Source of the DNA: Micromussa lordhowensis
Taxonomy: Eukaryota > Cnidaria > Anthozoa > Scleractinia > Lobophylliidae
Reading direction: 5' to 3'
Assembly (NCBI GenBank): GCA_964020085.1
Contig: OZ026606.1
Span: 7,176,783-7,240,782 of the forward strand
DNA: 64,000 bases
A program made the translations under genes and the position numbers. The stretch's first letter is position 1; each line of letters begins with the position of its first letter. Below are positions 62,820-64,000 of the stretch, one piece after another. The notes below the pieces were generated by a model, which ran no database searches, had not been told where the DNA came from, and saw nothing but the letters and a program-made list of their open reading frames with translations.

Positions 62820-64000
62820 CTACACACGACGAGACTTGCTGCTGGACCAAGAGGGTGGAGAATCGGGTGAACGCTTGAACGACGAGCTAGTTTTGTTGGG
62901 CGTTTCGGTCGGGCAGACTCCAGCATGGTGCGGGCCATGGCAGCTGGAACACTTGTGGGAAAAGCGGCAAGAAGCAGAAGGGGCCACGCAATGACCCCGG
63001 TTCCACGATTTGCAAATGATCTGCGAGGACGCAGCACCGCGGGGCTCGTTTTGGCCGTCCGTAGCATCACGAGGCGGGGGTGTGGACCAGCCGGCTGAAT
63101 GAAAGCTAAACAGCGTGCTGTTCAACTGAGACCAATCAGTCAAATTGGTAGCCGCGGCGTTTTCTCGAAAAGCTCGGTCGTATGACAACCAAACCCGGCC
63201 GGCGAACTGGCGATATGTGCGCAGTATCAGGAGTTGATACTGCAAAAGATCCTTCCAACGATTTGGGAAGTACGAGACGAGGACCAGGCAATAAATGGAG
63301 AACGCCTCTAACCAAGAAGAAATATCCTCGATACGCCGCTTGGGTTTCTTCGGCGACGATGTCAACACGAGGTGACCATCGAACAGCAGCTGCAGCTCAG
63401 GTTCTGTCTGCACAATGTTCGACGGCAACAACTCGTGGAGTTCGACAAACTTCCCAGCCACGATCTGGCTAACTAGCTTTGCCGGTATGGGAGAAAACCC
63501 CGGGCCCACCACGAACGGTTGATGCAAAACAGGCAACGGCGCCAGAGAAGAAGTACCCGCAGCGCTCGAAGGAAAGGCTGCATTGACCGCGGTAGAAGAA
63601 GACGCGAAGGCGAGCGACGGAATTGGGGTTGAAAACGTCGACACAAAAGTCGGGACAACAAAGGGATTTGGCCTACCTGAGGCAACGGGAGTCGCCGTCG
63701 CTGAGGGAGACGCTGTGAAACCAGCGCCAGATGCCGCAAACGACGAAGCTTGGACAGCAAGCTGGCTGGCATGCGTTTGTGGAGCAGAAACGCCTCCAGA
63801 AATGGCCACGCTTGTCGACGAACTGGCGACCGGGAGGCTTGTCGTTTGCTGGGCCGAAAGCACTTGTTGTACGGCGTGAGCAACGGCGGCCAGAAAGGAA
63901 GGAGACGTCGGAGAAACTTCTACGGGCGACTCTAACGAAGCTGCTGGGGCCAAGCTAGAGCTCGGTGGCGAAGAAACAGCTGGCTGAGACGAAGTTCCCT
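62820..64000 (-). CDS. Ngaro Gag-like ORF, N-terminus beyond window
   Basis: The frame is open to the window edge. A Ser/Ala/Thr/Pro-rich N-terminal half is followed by a conserved core with SSWLEAFSIYCLVLVSYFPN and RVWLSYDRAFRENAA. Two zinc modules follow: CKSWNRGHCVAPSASCRFSH (CCCH) and CSSCHGPHHAGVCP (CxxC-x4-H-x3-C). Likely a nucleocapsid-type RNA-binding protein. Confidence 0.85.
   Translation of the reverse strand, partial: GTSSQPAVSSPPSSSLAPAASLESPVEVSPTSPSFLAAVAHAVQQVLSAQQTTSLPVASSSTSVAISGGVSAPQTHASQLAVQASSFAASGAGFTASPSATATPVASGRPNPFVVPTFVSTFSTPIPSLAFASSSTAVNAAFPSSAAGTSSLAPLPVLHQPFVVGPGFSPIPAKLVSQIVAGKFVELHELLPSNIVQTEPELQLLFDGHLVLTSSPKKPKRRIEDISSWLEAFSIYCLVLVSYFPNRWKDLLQYQLLILRTYRQFAGRVWLSYDRAFRENAAATNLTDWSQLNSTLFSFHSAGWSTPPPRDATDGQNEPRGAASSQIICKSWNRGHCVAPSASCRFSHKCSSCHGPHHAGVCPTETPNKTSSSFKRSPDSPPSWSSSKSRRV

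Larger units (their letters stand above)
59044..64000 (-). mobile_element. Ngaro/DIRS-type tyrosine-recombinase retrotransposon, 3' part
   Basis: Minus-strand order: Gag-like ORF (open at the window edge to 62820), RT-RNase H (62744-60936), tyrosine recombinase (61029-59981), then a 117-bp repeat, about 310 bp of spacer and the 117-bp repeat again. No methyltransferase domain lies between RNase H and recombinase, which points to Ngaro rather than DIRS1. The end matches the B1-A2-B2 half of split direct repeats; A1 would lie beyond 64000. Upstream of ZC3H3. Confidence 0.85.

Overview
This is animal nuclear DNA. Three intron-rich genes are embedded in dense, nested repeats. The genes (an RPUSD2-type pseudouridine synthase, a Frizzled/Kringle/thrombospondin receptor, a ZC3H3-type zinc-finger protein) and the mix of Polinton-like, L1/Tx1-like LINE, CR1-like LINE, Penelope-like, Ngaro-like and hairpin-MITE repeats fit a cnidarian, probably an anthozoan such as a stony coral. 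That assignment is inference from gene and repeat content, not a species identification. Exons were placed by hand from splice signals, codon phase and family resemblance; every junction given keeps the reading frame.

Layout. 1-3850: decayed right part of a Polinton/Maverick-like element (virion-type genes on +, a packaging-ATPase remnant on -). 4360-8990: a nearly complete but frameshifted L1/Tx1-like LINE on -. 10045-19146 (+): eight exons of an RPUSD2-like RNA pseudouridine synthase; its N-terminal exon is not visible. Its introns carry MITEs, SINEs and a Penelope fragment. 19147-22562: intergenic. 22563-40541 (+): ten exons of a type I membrane receptor with signal peptide, ROR/MuSK-like Frizzled CRD, Kringle, TSP1, two tandem-duplicated 24-nt microexons, a transmembrane segment and a tyrosine-motif tail without a kinase. 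Its introns hold a LINE that ends at a splice acceptor and a three-level nested insertion (CR1-like LINE, then a TIR element, then a Penelope-like element). 40542-42503: intergenic between convergent genes. 42504-56636 (-): fourteen exons of a ZC3H3 orthologue with five CCCH zinc fingers; the N-terminal exon is not found. 59044-64000 (-): Ngaro/DIRS-type tyrosine-recombinase retrotransposon (Gag-like ORF, RT-RNase H, recombinase, then a B1-A2-B2 split-repeat end).

The three genes are functionally unrelated as far as can be seen: RNA modification, cell-surface signalling, and mRNA 3'-end processing/export. The most unusual object is the kinase-less FZ-KR-TSP1 receptor with its duplicated microexons. 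Next are the clean nested Penelope insertion with inverted termini, the Ngaro split-repeat end and several hammerhead-like motifs.
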